In this document: in pieces, positions 1-11,000 of the stretch
How positions within the stretch are numbered: position 1 is the stretch's first letter
Layout: each line of letters begins with the position of its first letter
Source of the DNA: Diplonema papillatum
Taxonomy: Eukaryota > Euglenozoa > Diplonemea > Diplonemida > Diplonemidae
Assembly (NCBI GenBank): GCA_030068145.1
Contig: JAPJBO010000238.1
Coordinates: 124,001 to 188,000, forward strand
Reading direction: 5' to 3'
Length of the DNA: 64,000 nt
Position numbers and translations under genes: made by a program
The notes under the pieces: model-generated
What the model was told of the DNA's origin: nothing
Seen by the model: only the letters and a program-made list of their open reading frames with translations
Databases searched by the model: none

Positions 1-95
1 GGGGTCGCTTCGCCGGTGTGGCCGGGCGACGCGACGCAGGACCCGCTGGCCGGCGGCGGCTCGCCGGTGCTGCTGCTGCACCGCTCGAACCGGGG

Positions 96-99
<4 letters not shown>

Positions 100-132
<33 letters not shown>
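100..132 (+). repeat. (CAG)11 trinucleotide tract
   Basis: Eleven perfect CAG units. In the plus-strand frame open from the window start they encode Gln; on the minus strand they would encode Leu or Ala depending on frame. The tract lies outside the best minus-strand exon. Confidence 0.9.
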
Positions 133-133
<1 letters not shown>

Positions 134-278
134 CGCGGGCGGGGGAAACGCCGTTTTTTTCGAGCGTATCGCCCTCGCAGTTGCCCGGCGGGAACCGGTC
201 GACATCGCGAGCGGAGCAGTCGACGAACTCTGCCGGCAGAACCCCAGCAGGAGGCGCGGAGGAAGGTGTCGGCCGCCG

Positions 279-857
279 CTACCCGAAAAGCCAGCAACCT
301 TCTCCCACGCGGCCGCAGGCTCTGGACTCGCTGGTTTCAGGGGGCTCGCCGGTCTTCCAGTCGCCGCGAGCGGAGCAGGCTGACCCTGCTCCTGGCGCCC
401 ACCCGCTGCTGCCGCGCCGCCCGGGTCCGAAGGCCGCGGATTCGCCCCTCCTTCGCGGCGGTTTCCCGCCCTTCCGCGCCGGAAGAACGAGCTTTTCCGC
501 GGCCAGCGCCGACGCTGTGGGGACGCCGTCGACGCCTGGCAGCGGCGCCGCGCCGGGAGGGTCGCCGAACAGGCTGGCGCCTTCGTTCGTCCGTCCCGTG
601 CTGTCTGTTGATGCGTTGGGGCGGGGCTCGGTGGCGTCTGGTCCTGCGAGTCCTTCAGGGGTCTCGGCCGGGTCGCCGAGGCTGCTGGGGTCGGAGCCGC
701 CGAAGCGGAGGGTCGGCGTGCACATCATGCCCGCCACGCCGGTGCTCGCGTCGCCCAGCCTCGCGTCGTCGGCGAGATCCGCGAACCTGGCCCACTCCTT
801 CTCGTCGAAGCAGCCCGGGGGACGGACGCACTCTGCGGCCCACCCTTGGTCGCCTCT
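279..857 (-). CDS. Exon of a Pro/Ser-rich protein, function unknown (partial gene)
   Basis: On the minus strand a good splice acceptor (pyrimidine-rich, ending CAG at 858) is followed by an open frame of about 190 codons to a stop at 279. The first part, with GCFDEKEWARFADLADD and MMCTPTLRFGG, has the mixed acidic/aromatic make-up of a folded segment; the rest is Pro/Gly/Ser-rich and looks disordered. Third positions are almost all G or C, as in the other genes here. The first ~95 codons recur in two truncated copies to the right (upstream on this strand), each behind the same kind of acceptor, and only this copy continues into unique sequence. A competing plus-strand frame is open from position 1 to 861 and contains a Gln tract, so strand is not settled. 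No family recognised. Confidence 0.4.
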   Translation of the reverse strand, partial: RGDQGWAAECVRPPGCFDEKEWARFADLADDARLGDASTGVAGMMCTPTLRFGGSDPSSLGDPAETPEGLAGPDATEPRPNASTDSTGRTNEGASLFGDPPGAAPLPGVDGVPTASALAAEKLVLPARKGGKPPRRRGESAAFGPGRRGSSGWAPGAGSACSARGDWKTGEPPETSESRACGRVGEGCWLFG

Positions 858-2275
858 CTGAGACGGAAACCGTCTAGAAACAACAAGTTGATAAAGCGCG
901 TTTCAAACATGTGATCGCAGGGTTTTTACCGTGATCACACAAGCTACCTGGAAGGGTGTTTATTCGTCGTATAATACGATCGTAGAGATCTTAGAAGATT
1001 ATTCAGAAATATTCTATCCGACGAATACGTAAACACTTGCAAAAATTTAATACCCTCGTCGCTATCCCGACAAACACGGACTTCCGCGCGCATCCGCTCG
1101 GGAAAACGAGCTTTTCGGCGCGCCAGTGTTGAGGCCGTGGGGACGCCGTCGACGCCTGGCAGCGGCGCCGGGAGGGTCGCCGAACAGGCTTCGCGGCGCG
1201 AACGACACCAGAGCAGGCCGGGCAATGCGCATCATGATGCAGGCAGAGAAGGGGTGGTGGAGGGCGGGGAGGCTGGCGCCTTCGTTCGTCCGTCCCGTGC
1301 TGTCTGTTGATGCGTTGGGGCGGGGCTCGGTGGCGTCTGGTCCTGCGAGTCCTTCAGGGGTCTCGGCCGGGTCGCCGAGGCTGCTGGGGTCGGAGCCGCC
1401 GAAGCGGAGGGTCGGCGTGCACATCATGCCCGCCACGCCGGTGCTCGCGTCGCCCAGCCTCGCGTCGTCGGCGAGATCCGCGAACCTGGCCCACTCCTTC
1501 TCGTCGAAGCAGCCCGGGGGACGGACGCACTCTGCGGCCCACCCTTGGTCGCCTCTCTGAGACGGAAACCGTCTAGAAACAACAAGTTGATAAAGCGCGT
1601 TTCAAACATGTGATCGCAGGGTTTTTACCGTGATCACACAAGCTACCTGGAAGGGTGTTTATTCGTCGTATAATACGATCGTAGAGATCTTAGAAGATTA
1701 TTCAGAAATATTCTATCCGACGAATACGTAAACACTTGCAAAAATTTAATACCCTCGTCGCTATCCCGACAAACACGGACTTCCGCGCGCATCCGCTCGG
1801 GAAAACGAGCTTTTCGGCGCGCCAGTGTTGAGGCCGTGGGGACGCCGTCGACGCCTGGCAGCGGCGCCGGGAGGGTCGCCGAACAGGCTTCGCGGCGCGA
1901 ACGACACCAGAGCAGGCCGGGCAATGCGCATCATGATGCAGGCAGAGAAGGGGTGGTGGAGGGCGGGGAGGCTGGCGCCTTCGTTCGTCCGTCCCGTGCT
2001 GTCTGTTGATGCGTTGGGGCGGGGCTCGGTGGCGTCTGGTCCTGCGAGTCCTTCAGGGGTCTCGGCCGGGTCGCCGAGGCTGCTGGGGTCGGAGCCGCCG
2101 AAGCGGAGGGTCGGCGTGCACATCATGCCCGCCACGCCGGTGCTCGCGTCGCCCAGCCTCGCGTCGTCGGCGAGATCCGCGAACCTGGCCCACTCCTTCT
2201 CGTCGAAGCAGCCCGGGGGGCGGACGCACTCTGCGGCCCACCCTTGGTCGCCTCTCTGAGAAGGGAAACAACAAG
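480..2275 (-). repeat. 699-bp tandem array, 3 units, spanning an intron/exon border
   Basis: Units two and three are almost identical at a 699-bp offset; the leftmost lacks an ~86-bp segment present in the other two next to an AGGCT word. Each unit carries an AT-richer intron-like part (for example 890-1080) and the start of the minus-strand exon. Only the leftmost unit, last in minus-strand reading direction, runs into a unique exon remainder. The two right-hand copies lose the frame after about 130 codons. Confidence 0.85.
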
Positions 2276-3164
2276 CGAGTTCATATGTTGTTGATAGAGT
2301 GTGTTTCAAACATGCGATCGCAGGGTTTTACCGTGATCACACGCGCACAAGCTATCTGGAAGGGCACCCGTGGTCGCCCCTCTGAGACGACCGAGTCAAT
2401 TTTACGGGGCCATTCGCGCTCTTTCCTCCGTCTGCTGGCGGATACAAGTTGACTTCAACGAGAAAAAGAGCATTTTGAAAAAAAAACAACGCTATCAAAA
2501 AGAAAAAAAAAGCATTTCTAAAAATACGCGCGCATCATCTCAATCCCATGCAACTGCCGGACGGTGGATGGAGTAGACCCTACCTACTACTAGAAGGTAC
2601 CAACCGCCCCCCAAAGGTGGACAATCAGCACTTTTGTATATTTCAGTAAAGCTCGTGACCAACGATTCTCCCCTCTTCCCCTGGAATTCCCTGACAAGGC
2701 GAGGTTTTGCAGGCCCCCCATTCCACGGCAATGCTTGGCTCAGGGTTCTCGATTTCTTTTAGTAAATTTGCTAACAATCTTGCGGGTTGCCCTTCAATGT
2801 ATTGTGCAGGCTACAAAAGCGGGGGTGCGTTTTCGGCGGAGTTTACAAAACTCCATTACGTACGAAGTTTGCCCTGCCGGGCCGCGGAAGACATGGGAAA
2901 AATGGCCGAGAGTCACGATATCTGACCACCGGGCACACCCTTTATCGAGTTTTTTGTTGTTTTGGGTCGCGTTCTTCCGGGAGTTCTTTCACCCCCCCCC
3001 CCCCCCCCCCCTTTCTGCATATCCTGCTGAGTGGGAAGTTCCAGTGCGCCTGAGTATCAGGTTTGCCTGTGTTTCGTATAGGCTACAGCACAGTTCCCTT
3101 TGGGATTTAGTTTCTGGCGTCCAGTATTTCCAACAAAAAGCAGGTGCGGATTCAAAGGGTTTAA
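2276..3164. other. Intergenic or intronic, no gene seen
   Basis: AT-richer sequence with A-rich stretches near 2475-2525 and a run of 21 C at 2992-3012. Short open frames lack coding composition. No RNA gene recognised. Confidence 0.5.
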
Positions 3165-3440
3165 TTATTTAATGCCAAGCGTAAAGCGTTCAACTAAAAA
3201 GACCCGCTTGCCTACAAGTTTTTTTGTTGCCCCCCCCCCTTTAGCATCCCGTTGAAATAGGCACCAGGCGGACCCTCGGGTATTTCGTGCCCAACTATTC
3301 CTTTTTAGCCACACGCAGTGGGTGAGGGAAACTGAGCCGCCCGAGTAGGACCCGCTGGTCACGATCGATTGCCACCCGTGGCCACCTGGAGCCATGTCTA
3401 GGATTTGGATTCAGGGTGGTGCTGTCAACGAAACGAGGTC
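3165..3440 (+). repeat. Dispersed repeat E, diverged copy
   Basis: Shares ordered blocks with 23605-23945: GCGTTCAAC followed by AAAAAGACCC, the CGAAATGAGCACAAGGC-like block, AACTGAGCCGCCCGAGTAGGA and the CAGGATTTGG...CAGGGT block. It is followed by a run of 20 T at 3448-3467. Confidence 0.6.
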
Positions 3441-3585
3441 CAGTATCTTTTTTTTTTTTTTTTTTTTAAAACAAAAATACGCCTTTCTTGTTTCTGGCTC
3501 CTGTAGCCGCCGCGTCGCTGCTGCTATGTGCGCTCGGATTGGCTCCGCTCAAGCGGCCCGTTCTTCTTCCTGACTTGTTCCCGGA

Positions 3586-3997
3586 CTACAAGGTGAACTC
3601 CAGCAACTTTTGCTCGAGCTACAGTCCGGCCTCAAGTGCGTTGAGTTTGACTCTAGTCTGACTTTGTGCAGTGACACGAGAGGTGTAGAATAGGTGGGAG
3701 GCCGCAACAATGAAATACCACTACTCTTGTTGTCGCTTTACTTATCCAATGATGGGAAGACGGCAGCTGCTCCCTTGTGGGGTTAGGGTCTTCGGATCCG
3801 TAGCTTATCCGTTTCCAGCGACAAACGGGCTTCGGCTCGCGAATCCCCGCTCTCAAATGCGCACTCGACTCAAGTGCGCGTGCGCACCCGGAATAGGCTA
3901 TTTCACACCCTATTTCACACCCTATTTCCGGGTGTGGCACACCCGCTTTTGGAGTCTGGTTTCACTCGAGCAAAAGTTGCTGGAGCTCACCGTGTAG
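3586..3997. mobile_element. Short TIR DNA element (MITE-like), family D
   Basis: A ~33-bp inverted repeat bounds 412 bp. The left end starts CTACAAGGTGAACTCCAGCA; the right end, read in reverse complement, starts CTACACGGTGAGCTCCAGCA. Inside is a short tandem of CACACCCTATTTC near 3905-3935. No transposase frame, so it would be non-autonomous. No clear target duplication. A partial second copy lies at 5440-5545 and an internal fragment in reverse at about 57371-57440. Confidence 0.7.
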
Positions 3998-5115
3998 AAC
4001 GACACATACGACTACTACTAAGTGCAGTCTATCGTCACAGATTGTTGCTGCATATCATCAAGTTCAAACTACTACTTTCTGGCTACTCTAGCAGTGTACG
4101 GGGTTTCGCGCGCGCCGGTCAATGGCCGCTCCTAGCACGTGTCTGTACATTTTGCGACTTATATTGTGAATCATGAACAGTTTTCTGGCTGGGTTGTTAT
4201 TAAAAGAGTAGCCGAACTGATGACCGCAGCCTTGCAGTCCGCTTATTAGCGGTCAAGAAGTGCCATCAGGAACCGCACCCAGCACATGCCCCCTACGTTT
4301 TGTAACGCACTGTATACTAAAATCACGAACTGGGCATGGTCAGTCAGTTAGTGACTGGTCAGTTTGAGAGAGTGCCCGGTCAATGCTCTCAACCTTGCAC
4401 AGTACCTGGGCCGGCCAACCCTATTTGCACCTTCCGCATAGTGAAGACGCCCATTCTTCAAGCCAGGTTCACTCTCTCTCTCCCCCGGTCGAGTACTTTG
4501 AATAGTACCGTTGTGCATCGCGTAGAACCCATTTCGACCGCAGACTCACTCTCGCCTTTTTGCACCTCGTTTCACGGCTTGTGGCAGGATTGTAGGAGTG
4601 CAACCCCGCCCACACAGAAACACACGCAAAACTCGAGCACTGACTGAATCTTGCACCGAACATCGTCGGGTGCTGCTTGTACCTTTTTTCGAAGGAGACG
4701 GCCGGTGCCCCCTGCCCAAACCCTACACCAAGATTTCCCCCCCAGCATTACGCATTGCTGGCGGTTGGCTGAGGTAACACACCCAAACAAACCTGAATTG
4801 TGAGGAATTGCTCCGTCTTTCTTTCAGAGTCGCTCCCGAACAAGAACGACGCACCCTACTAAACTCATTCCTATCCTCGTCGATCCGAGGAAAACTGAGG
4901 CAGCCGGCAAGCCGTCTCGCAACAGAAGCTTGGACGATCCGAATAGGTCCAGACGTCTCAACCATAAACCCCAGTGAAGGAGCAATGATCAAGATTTGAA
5001 CGCACCTCCAACTCTTACCACTCATCGGTTTCAGGTACTCTTAACCCTCTTTTCAAAGTTCTTTGCGTCTTTCCATCACTGTACTTGTTCGCTATCGGCC
5101 TCCGGGAGATATTTA
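3998..5115. other. No gene seen
   Basis: Short frames only, without the G/C-ending codon pattern of the real exons in this window. No repeat family recognised apart from simple-sequence patches. Confidence 0.45.
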
Positions 5116-5397
5116 GCCTTAGCAGATGGATACCTGCCGATTAGCTCAGCATTCCCAAACTGAGCGACTCGTGCAGGCAAGGAGTTTAGCCAACATGGCT
5201 CGTCGAGAAATCACGGGACTCTCACCCTGTGGATACCACATTCCAGGAGACTCACCTCGACGCCAGTTGTGTCCCCAAGCAGCTTGCGCCACATTCCAGA
5301 TATCCGTAGAACACCGGTTCAGGCTTGGGCTCTGCCCTGTTCACTCGCCGTTACAAGGAGCATCTCTGTCGCTTAGTTACAAGGAGCATCTCGGTCG
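5116..5397 (+). repeat. Dispersed repeat C, copy 1
   Basis: Matches the reverse complement of about 57045-57350 over most of its length (shared words CGACGAGCCATGTTGG, CAGCTTGCGCCACATTCC, GATATCCGTAGAACACC). Shorter relatives occur at 25425-25520 and 63795-63840. No coding frame, so probably a non-autonomous mobile element whose ends I cannot define. Confidence 0.65.
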
Positions 5398-5439
5398 GTG
5401 AGAGTTTCTTTCGAACACCACAACTAAAAGTACATCTAC

Positions 5440-5545
5440 ACGGTGTGTGCACACCCTATTCCACACCCTATTTCCGGATGTGGCACACCCGCTTTTATAG
5501 AGTCTGGTTTCACTCGAGCAAAAGTTGCTGGAGCTCACCGTGTTA
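5440..5545 (+). mobile_element. Family D TIR element, right-end fragment
   Basis: Repeats the right 100 bp of the element at 3586-3997, including the CACACCCTATT tandem, GTGGCACACCCGCTTTT and the terminal inverted repeat ending in CTCACCGTG. The left TIR is not present at full length. Confidence 0.65.
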
Positions 5546-7200
5546 GCTAAATCATGGCTGCCGTCTTCGTCTTCTTCTTCTTCATCTTCTTCACGACATC
5601 CATCCGTCCGTATGTACCGCATTCGCGTTTCGTTTCGGTTCTAGTTCCTGTGTGTATAGGCATGCAGGCGCCCTGCAAAAAACACAGTCGAACTGTGTAC
5701 CGATCGACGTTTTCTTGCATAAGGCAGGGAGTCGTTGACCAAAAGCTCTTGAATTCGTGCTACTCGTCAATACGGGAGTGGACAAGAGGAGGCGCAATAC
5801 AATGGTAGACCCTCTCCCCATATTCTCCTCTTCGCGACAAAAGGGAACGATGTGACCAGCATCACCTCGTTTGACAGGGGGGGAATCGCAACAGATCTGT
5901 CTTTACCGTGATGCCGCATGGGAAGGGCCACGTCTGTCATTCTGCTAAATTCTTTACTTCGCATCTTAGAAGATGAATATTAACCGACTAATGATATACT
6001 GTGAACCAGGGCCTCTTGCTTCCCACAACCGCTCACGCTCTTGCGTGGAAATGTGGCACACACACGAAGATCATTAGACAGGTTGGTTCGTTTTCTACTT
6101 ACCCTTTTACGCAGAGCCATCACGGCTTTCACCGCGACCACAGCATGGCACACACCCACCCTTCCGGAATCGCGCACGGCAACAAAAAGGAAGAACACCC
6201 GTTCTTCCTTTTTCTTTCACATTTCCCCGTCGTCGATCGGGGGACCGCTGGTTAGCGACTTCTGCGCAGATGGGGTTGCGGGGCCAGTAAGGGGTGACGG
6301 CGAAAAGTATTTTTATTAGTGCAAAGGGGGAGGGAGGTTTTTTGTAATAGTACATCTGTACTGACGGGAACATTTCCGGAACAACGGTTGCACATGAAAG
6401 AGAAAACGAAGCCAACGAAAAAGTGAGAGCGACGGGGCGCCCTTTCCTTCGCTTCCCCCGCCCCTCCCCTCCCTTGTTTTTGCTTTCTGGTCTGTTTCTA
6501 TTTTCTTCGTTCACCATCCGTTTCTGTGGCGCTATCTGTCAGCCCTCCTTGGGGCTCGCCGTCTGCATGCAAGCAAGTTAGTCCGTGTTTGTTTACGCTG
6601 CGGGACAAGCTAGACGCCCCTTCTCGATGTGCATACATCGCCCACTCTTTTCTCGCTCATGCACACGCCCACGGGCCGTAGGAATCCGACTGCGACGCGT
6701 TCGAGCCAAAACGGCCACAATCATTATGAGTGTGACCGTGGTCGGTCGCCTTCGTCCAAAGCTTTGCAAGGAAACAAATGGACGTACAAAAAACGTGAGC
6801 AATAACGTAGAAAACACAGCTACAAAGACCGCCTAACAGACGAACGAATCGGCACCAAACGCGCGCCCGAGCGCGACGATCAAGACGAGCTTAAGAGGCG
6901 AAAGCATGACACATCACGTGCGAAGAGATAACCGCGCCGTCGGCGATGCAGATTATCGCCACAGATTCTTTGCATTCTAACCCAAACTACCTCGGTTTAT
7001 CAGGAGGGGATGAACCGGCTGAGCAATGCACCGCGGCGCAGGTGACAAAGAAGAATGCTTCGCCCAAACACAATCCTTGAAACAAGCATAATGATAAGAT
7101 GCCAAAACCCCCCTGCCTAAACATTAAACTAAGATTTCCCTCCCCGACGTCGACACCAGGGATTGTATTGTGTCAAGCCTAGTGTTGATGCATTGATCAT
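5546..7200. other. No gene seen; short relative of the 640-bp unit
   Basis: No convincing exon. About 6365-6425 resembles part of the 640-bp unit of the 32.7-36.9 kb array (GGGAACATTTC, CGGTTGCACATGAAA, CCAACGAAAAAGTG), so that sequence also exists outside the array. Confidence 0.45.
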
Positions 7201-7201
7201 T

Positions 7202-7965
7202 CCAAGCTGACGTTTCCCATCAAGGCGTTAGCCGCCGCTGTAGGCCGCGCAGTCGCGCGAAAGAAGAGGGCCCGCAGCGTTAACTGATACTGGGGCAGCC
7301 TGCCTTATGCAACCGCTCGCCTGCGCCTTGTCGATTTCATGCTTTCCAAGCGTGTCCACCGGCAAGTAACTGCTACTGGGGCAGCATGCCTCATGAACCG
7401 CTCCCCTGCATCGGACACCGCCTTGTCGATTTCATGCTGTCCAAGTGTGCACACCGGCAAGTAGCTGCTACTGGGGCAGCCTGCCTTATGCAACCGCTCC
7501 CCTGCATCGGACACCGCCTTGTCGGTTTCATGCTTTCCAAGTGTGTACACCGGCAAGTAACTGCTACTGGGGCAGCCTGCCTTATGCAACCGCTCCCCTG
7601 CATCGGACACCGCCTTGTCGGTTTCACGCTTTCCAAGTGTGTACACCGGCAAGGCGGTAGCTGGCACAGGTAGTTTCCTCGTAGTTCGTGTCGGCGGAAT
7701 TGATCTCAACCCTGGCATTGATCATTGCCCATTTTCCATGGGCAACAAGGCGGCGATCCCCCGCGAGACGAGCTCACCCGCCGGCCAGCGCGCCCGCTGC
7801 AGCGCCAACTCCGTCTCCGCCACTCTCTGGTGCAGCGCCGCAACCTGCAGCGCGCTTCCGGAGCGACTTACGCCCGCCGTAGCAGCACGAAGAGAAGTGA
7901 GGAGACCGGGAAACTCCCCGGAGAGATGGTCCCTGCACTCAACTACTCGTCCCTCTCTCTCTCAT
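7202..7965 (+). mobile_element. 5'-truncated LINE copy split by a minisatellite
   Basis: 7202-7278 and 7748-7965 match, in order, the end of ORF2 and the 3' region of the complete LINE (16981-17275): CCCATCAAG, GTAGGCCGCGCAGTCGCG, then AAGGCGGCGATCCCCCGCGA down to the final CT-rich tail. Between them lie ~470 bp of unrelated tandem repeat. The copy begins abruptly near the last 70 codons of ORF2, as expected for incomplete target-primed reverse transcription. It shows that the family ends in a (TC)n tail. Confidence 0.8.
7281..7660 (+). repeat. ~96-bp minisatellite, 4 copies, inside the LINE fragment
   Basis: The word CTG(C/A)TACTGGGGCAGC recurs at 7284, 7370, 7465 and 7561; the unit also carries CATCGGACACCGCCTTGTCG and TTTCCAAGTGTG. 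The first copy is ~10 bp shorter. Short frames on both strands are by-products of the repeat. Confidence 0.9.
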
Positions 7966-8125
7966 TCCGGTCATTCGTCAGCTTTCAAAGGGGCAGTCCT
8001 CGATCGTATCTCTACGATGGATTCGCAGAAGGGAGCAACGCAAACACACCAACCACTGTCGTCAGCACAATCCCCGGGAAATGTGTTGCTGGGCTGTGTT
8101 CCTGATCGGGGCAAACCCGGCGCCT

Positions 8126-8590
8126 GTCAACACACGACCTCCACGTTTCTTAAAAGTGCGAGGAAAGGGGGTGGGCAAAAAGAGAAGAAAAGAAAGAAAG
8201 AAAGAAAAAGGCCGCACCGGGTCCAGGAACGTGACGGTCAACCACAGCTTGCAAGGCTTGAGTCGGAGGCAGCACAGTGCCGTCTTGACGAGCTTGTGTT
8301 CAGCGCGAGCGCCAAGCCCCAAGGTGCGCCACGCCTTGATGTTTTAGTTTGGGAAATCGGTAGCCACTTGACCCGTAGGCCCGTGGCTCTGCAGTACCGC
8401 CGAACACGTGAAGCTTGGCTCCCGTGTAGCAGGCTTTCCCTGGTACTCGGGGCAAAAAGAGAAGAGAAGAAAACCGTCAATCGTTTCGTTCGGTCCCGGC
8501 GCCTGTCGACACAAAAGGGTCAACACACGACCTCCACGTTTCTTAAAAGTGCAAGGAAAGGGGGTGGGCAAAAAGAGAAGAAAAGAAAAC
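8126..8590 (+). repeat. Direct repeats flanking dispersed repeat A
   Basis: A ~70-bp block beginning CAACACACGACCTCCACG and ending in an AAAGAGAAGAAAAG run occurs at about 8130-8200 and 8520-8590, 390 bp apart. Between them (8203-8452) lies repeat A, which recurs at 31989-32266. Confidence 0.75.
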
Positions 8591-8599
8591 CGTCAGTCG

Positions 8600-9620
8600 T
8601 TTCGTTAGGTCCCGGGCCCGCAGTGCCTCCCGAGCCTGACGCTTCCGAGGCAAAAGGCGATAGGGGAGCTGAAAGGTCGGGCCACCTTCCGGCTCCCTTG
8701 CTCTGCTCCCGCCCGGGGTTGCTGCATCTCTTTCGAGACAAGCCCGTCATATACAGAGGCTCCGCTGGAGGATCCAAGCTGGTTTATTTGGTCCTTCCCG
8801 TCTTCGCGAAGGGGGTGGTGAGCGCCGCACTTGCAGCTTTCCGAGCTGCTGTCTCCGTTGGGGCAGAACCGGGCTGGTTTCTCGCCACCTTGCGAAAACT
8901 TGTCCGTTGTCCGTTGCTGGAAGGGGATCCATCGCACGCAGTTTGTCAGCCTCCACACGGTAGCGTCCAGCCTCAGCGGAGTTAAAAAGCGGGTGTCCCA
9001 CCCGCTTTTCGGGTGTGGATTTGCACGCGTTTTGGTTGCAGCACAGTGTGACTCGGGCGCACCCACGTTAACTCCAGCTTCTGAGGCCGGACCTCGGTGC
9101 TGGGCAAACCCTCCGTTTTCACAGTTCTTCGCCTCTTTTCGTTGCGAGGGCTGGCCTCACCGCGCCGCTGGTTTCCGGACGCAGTCGCCTGTTATGCTGT
9201 GTATCTCTGCACCTGCACGCGATTCTACGGTGAGGCGGCGCTCACGATTTCCCCCCTGTCGTGAGCAGGCTTCGTTGCATCCGTTGCTCCTTGTCGCCGC
9301 TTCTGAAGCCACCGATCCTTGTGATTGGAGCTCGTTCCTCTCAGCGTCCAACCGACACGAGACTTGCTGATGCAGGCGGCGTGTCTAACGAACTCGAGTC
9401 GCCGGTTGCTGGTCGCCAACCTCCCGAGCTTGTTCATCTAGCGGGGGCGAGGATAAGACGCTGCCATCGATCGGGGGTTTGTTCTCTTCGCCTTGCATTT
9501 GTTCGACGCACGGAGAAAAAGAAGGCCACTCTCCGGTCGCTCTGCCGCTTCCACTCCGCCCTTCTGAGATTTGTGCTCCGCGCCTCCTCTTCTCCTACGG
9601 ACCTTGTTTTCGGCTGCGGA
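8600..9620. other. No gene recognised
   Basis: Moderately GC-rich sequence with open frames on both strands but no recognisable domain or consistent splice structure. A GTGTCCCACCCGCTTTTCGG word near 8993 resembles the inside of family D elements. It may be upstream sequence of the gene starting at 9943. Confidence 0.4.
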
Positions 9621-9623
9621 TAG

Positions 9624-9942
9624 AGAGATAGCGAGAGAGGAGAGACTCGGACCGGGGTTCCTGAGGGGACAGGGGCGGGGCTTCTTCGTCACGCCTTAAC
9701 AGTCCCAGGGCCCGGCCCACCTTCCTGTCATTTCTCGTGTTCTCGTTGTCATCGCTATCGCGCTGACTTTCCGAGAGTGAACACAAAACAAAAATATTCC
9801 GTGTCGGGGGGCTGGCTAGACTCGGACCGGGTTTCCTGAGAGGAACAGGGGCGGGCTTTGCAACGCCTTGGCAGTCCCAGGACCCGGTCCCACCCTCCTG
9901 TCGGGGTTTTTGTGTTCTCGTTTGACATCGCCCCTTCCGAGA
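9624..9942 (+). promoter_or_regulatory. Duplicated 5' flank of the pseudocyclase-channel gene
   Basis: A ~115-bp block occurs twice at about 200-bp spacing, at 9645-9760 and 9829-9930: GACTCGGACCGG, GACAGGGGCGGG, CAGTCCCAGG and TTCTCGT(T/G)...CATCG. The second copy ends just before the ATG at 9943. Position suggests a duplicated leader or core promoter; no TATA box or initiator can be called with confidence. Confidence 0.45.
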
Positions 9943-10618
9943 ATGGCAGAAGGAATGGTCTCCGGCGGGATCGAAGCCGTGCTGCGCCTCGCCCTGTGCC
10001 TTGCGCCGAGCGCCGCTCTCTTCGTGGTGGGCATCTGCTGCTATTATGCGGCGGCGCTCCCCGTGTACTACGTCGCACCTGCCCTTGCGCTTGCGGGGAT
10101 TCTGCTGTTCGTGCTGCTCCGGCGCGTGTCGCTGTACTTCATGCTCGCGAGCCGACACGCCGCTTCGCTTCCGAAGTACGCCGGCTGCCCGAGAAAGTCC
10201 ATCGCGCAGGAGTTCTCGGAGATTCGCCGCAGCGTCATCGACTTCCCCATTTCTTCGAAGGGGAGCGTGTTGTCGAGGCCTCTCGAAGACCGCGGGCTCA
10301 CGTCGGTCAGCGCGAGCGTGCTGGTCCTCCACGGGTTCCAGCCCACCGCCGAAGTCGACTTGCCCGATCCGGATTCCGTCTGCCAGGACTTCTCGGTTCT
10401 GCTCGAATCGCTTGTCTCGCTCTGCCTCATCCACAGCGGCGCGCTCCAAACGGTCACGGGCTCGGTCGTCGTCATCAGCTTCCACGCGGACCGCGACACG
10501 CGCGTCCTCGACGCTCTGCAGGTGGCGTCCAACGCGACCCGGCTCCCGCACACCTGCTCCTGCGAGTCGATCACCCAACTCTACGCCGGTGTCTGCGACG
10601 GCGACAATGCAGTTGCAG
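9943..10618 (+). CDS. Pseudocyclase-channel gene exon 1: two membrane spans and first half of cyclase-like domain 1
   Basis: Encodes 225 codons plus one base from ATG 9943 to the donor CAG|GTGCGC. Two hydrophobic spans lie at about residues 14-34 and 44-68. Residues ~122-225 follow the class III nucleotide-cyclase pattern: ASVLVLHGF stands where FxDIxGFT is usual, TGSVVVISF where GDxxxxxF is usual, then the start of the VGIxxG...AG strand. Both metal-binding aspartates are replaced (Val126-127 region and Ser174), so this half cannot bind metal normally. Phase-1 splicing to 18966 restores the motif GTIGTHGER, which strongly supports the junction. The ATG is the first in frame after a T-rich leader. 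The following intron is 8,347 bp and holds a LINE. Confidence 0.75.
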
Positions 10619-10751
10619 GTGCGCCTCTTTTCTTGTGTTTCGCATTGAGTCGGACAACTCTTTTGGCACCATGAAGTCCACAATATCCATGGTAAAGAAA
10701 GAAACCCCAAAACACCGTCACCAAAAGGCATGAAAAGACGCTGAAAGTAAA

Positions 10752-10815
10752 TAATGTTGTCGACAACGAAAAGCAAAGTAAAAAAAAAAAACCAAAACTA
10801 CGCAGTTCTCAGTAC
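10752..10815 (+). repeat. Dispersed repeat J, copy 1
   Basis: Palindrome TTGTCGACAA followed by an A-rich run and AAAACTACGCAGTTC. The same order occurs at 20865-20915, and an A-rich relative ending AAAACTACGCACTTGC lies near 55195-55285. Confidence 0.55.
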
Positions 10816-11000
10816 TGTACTTTATTGGTGGCTTGCCGTGGCTACCCTTGAAGGAAAGCGGCTCCGGGTTCTGCCCGGAAACACCTTGGGTGGAAAGAAG
10901 CGGGAGGGAGTTTGATCACATCAGAGAGTAAGAAAGAACGCAAGGGAGAGAGAGCAAAACCGTCTGTAGGGTGGCGGGCTTGCCTCGTTCATCTTCGACG

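Noticed and set aside
5137-5175. tRNA-like word GATTAGCTCAGC
   Set aside because: Resembles a D-arm start only; no acceptor stem, anticodon or T-arm fits around it.
8126-8590. LTR-like direct repeats 390 bp apart
   Set aside because: Too short and too close, no primer-binding site, polypurine tract or target duplication, and the sequence between is a dispersed repeat found elsewhere without them.
7615-8985. 456-codon plus-strand frame through the minisatellite and repeat A
   Set aside because: Crosses the minisatellite, LINE 3' region and dispersed repeats; composition is not that of one protein.
9595-10776. 393-codon minus-strand frame
   Set aside because: Antisense shadow of exon 1, which has clear membrane spans, cyclase motifs and a confirmed splice phase on the plus strand.
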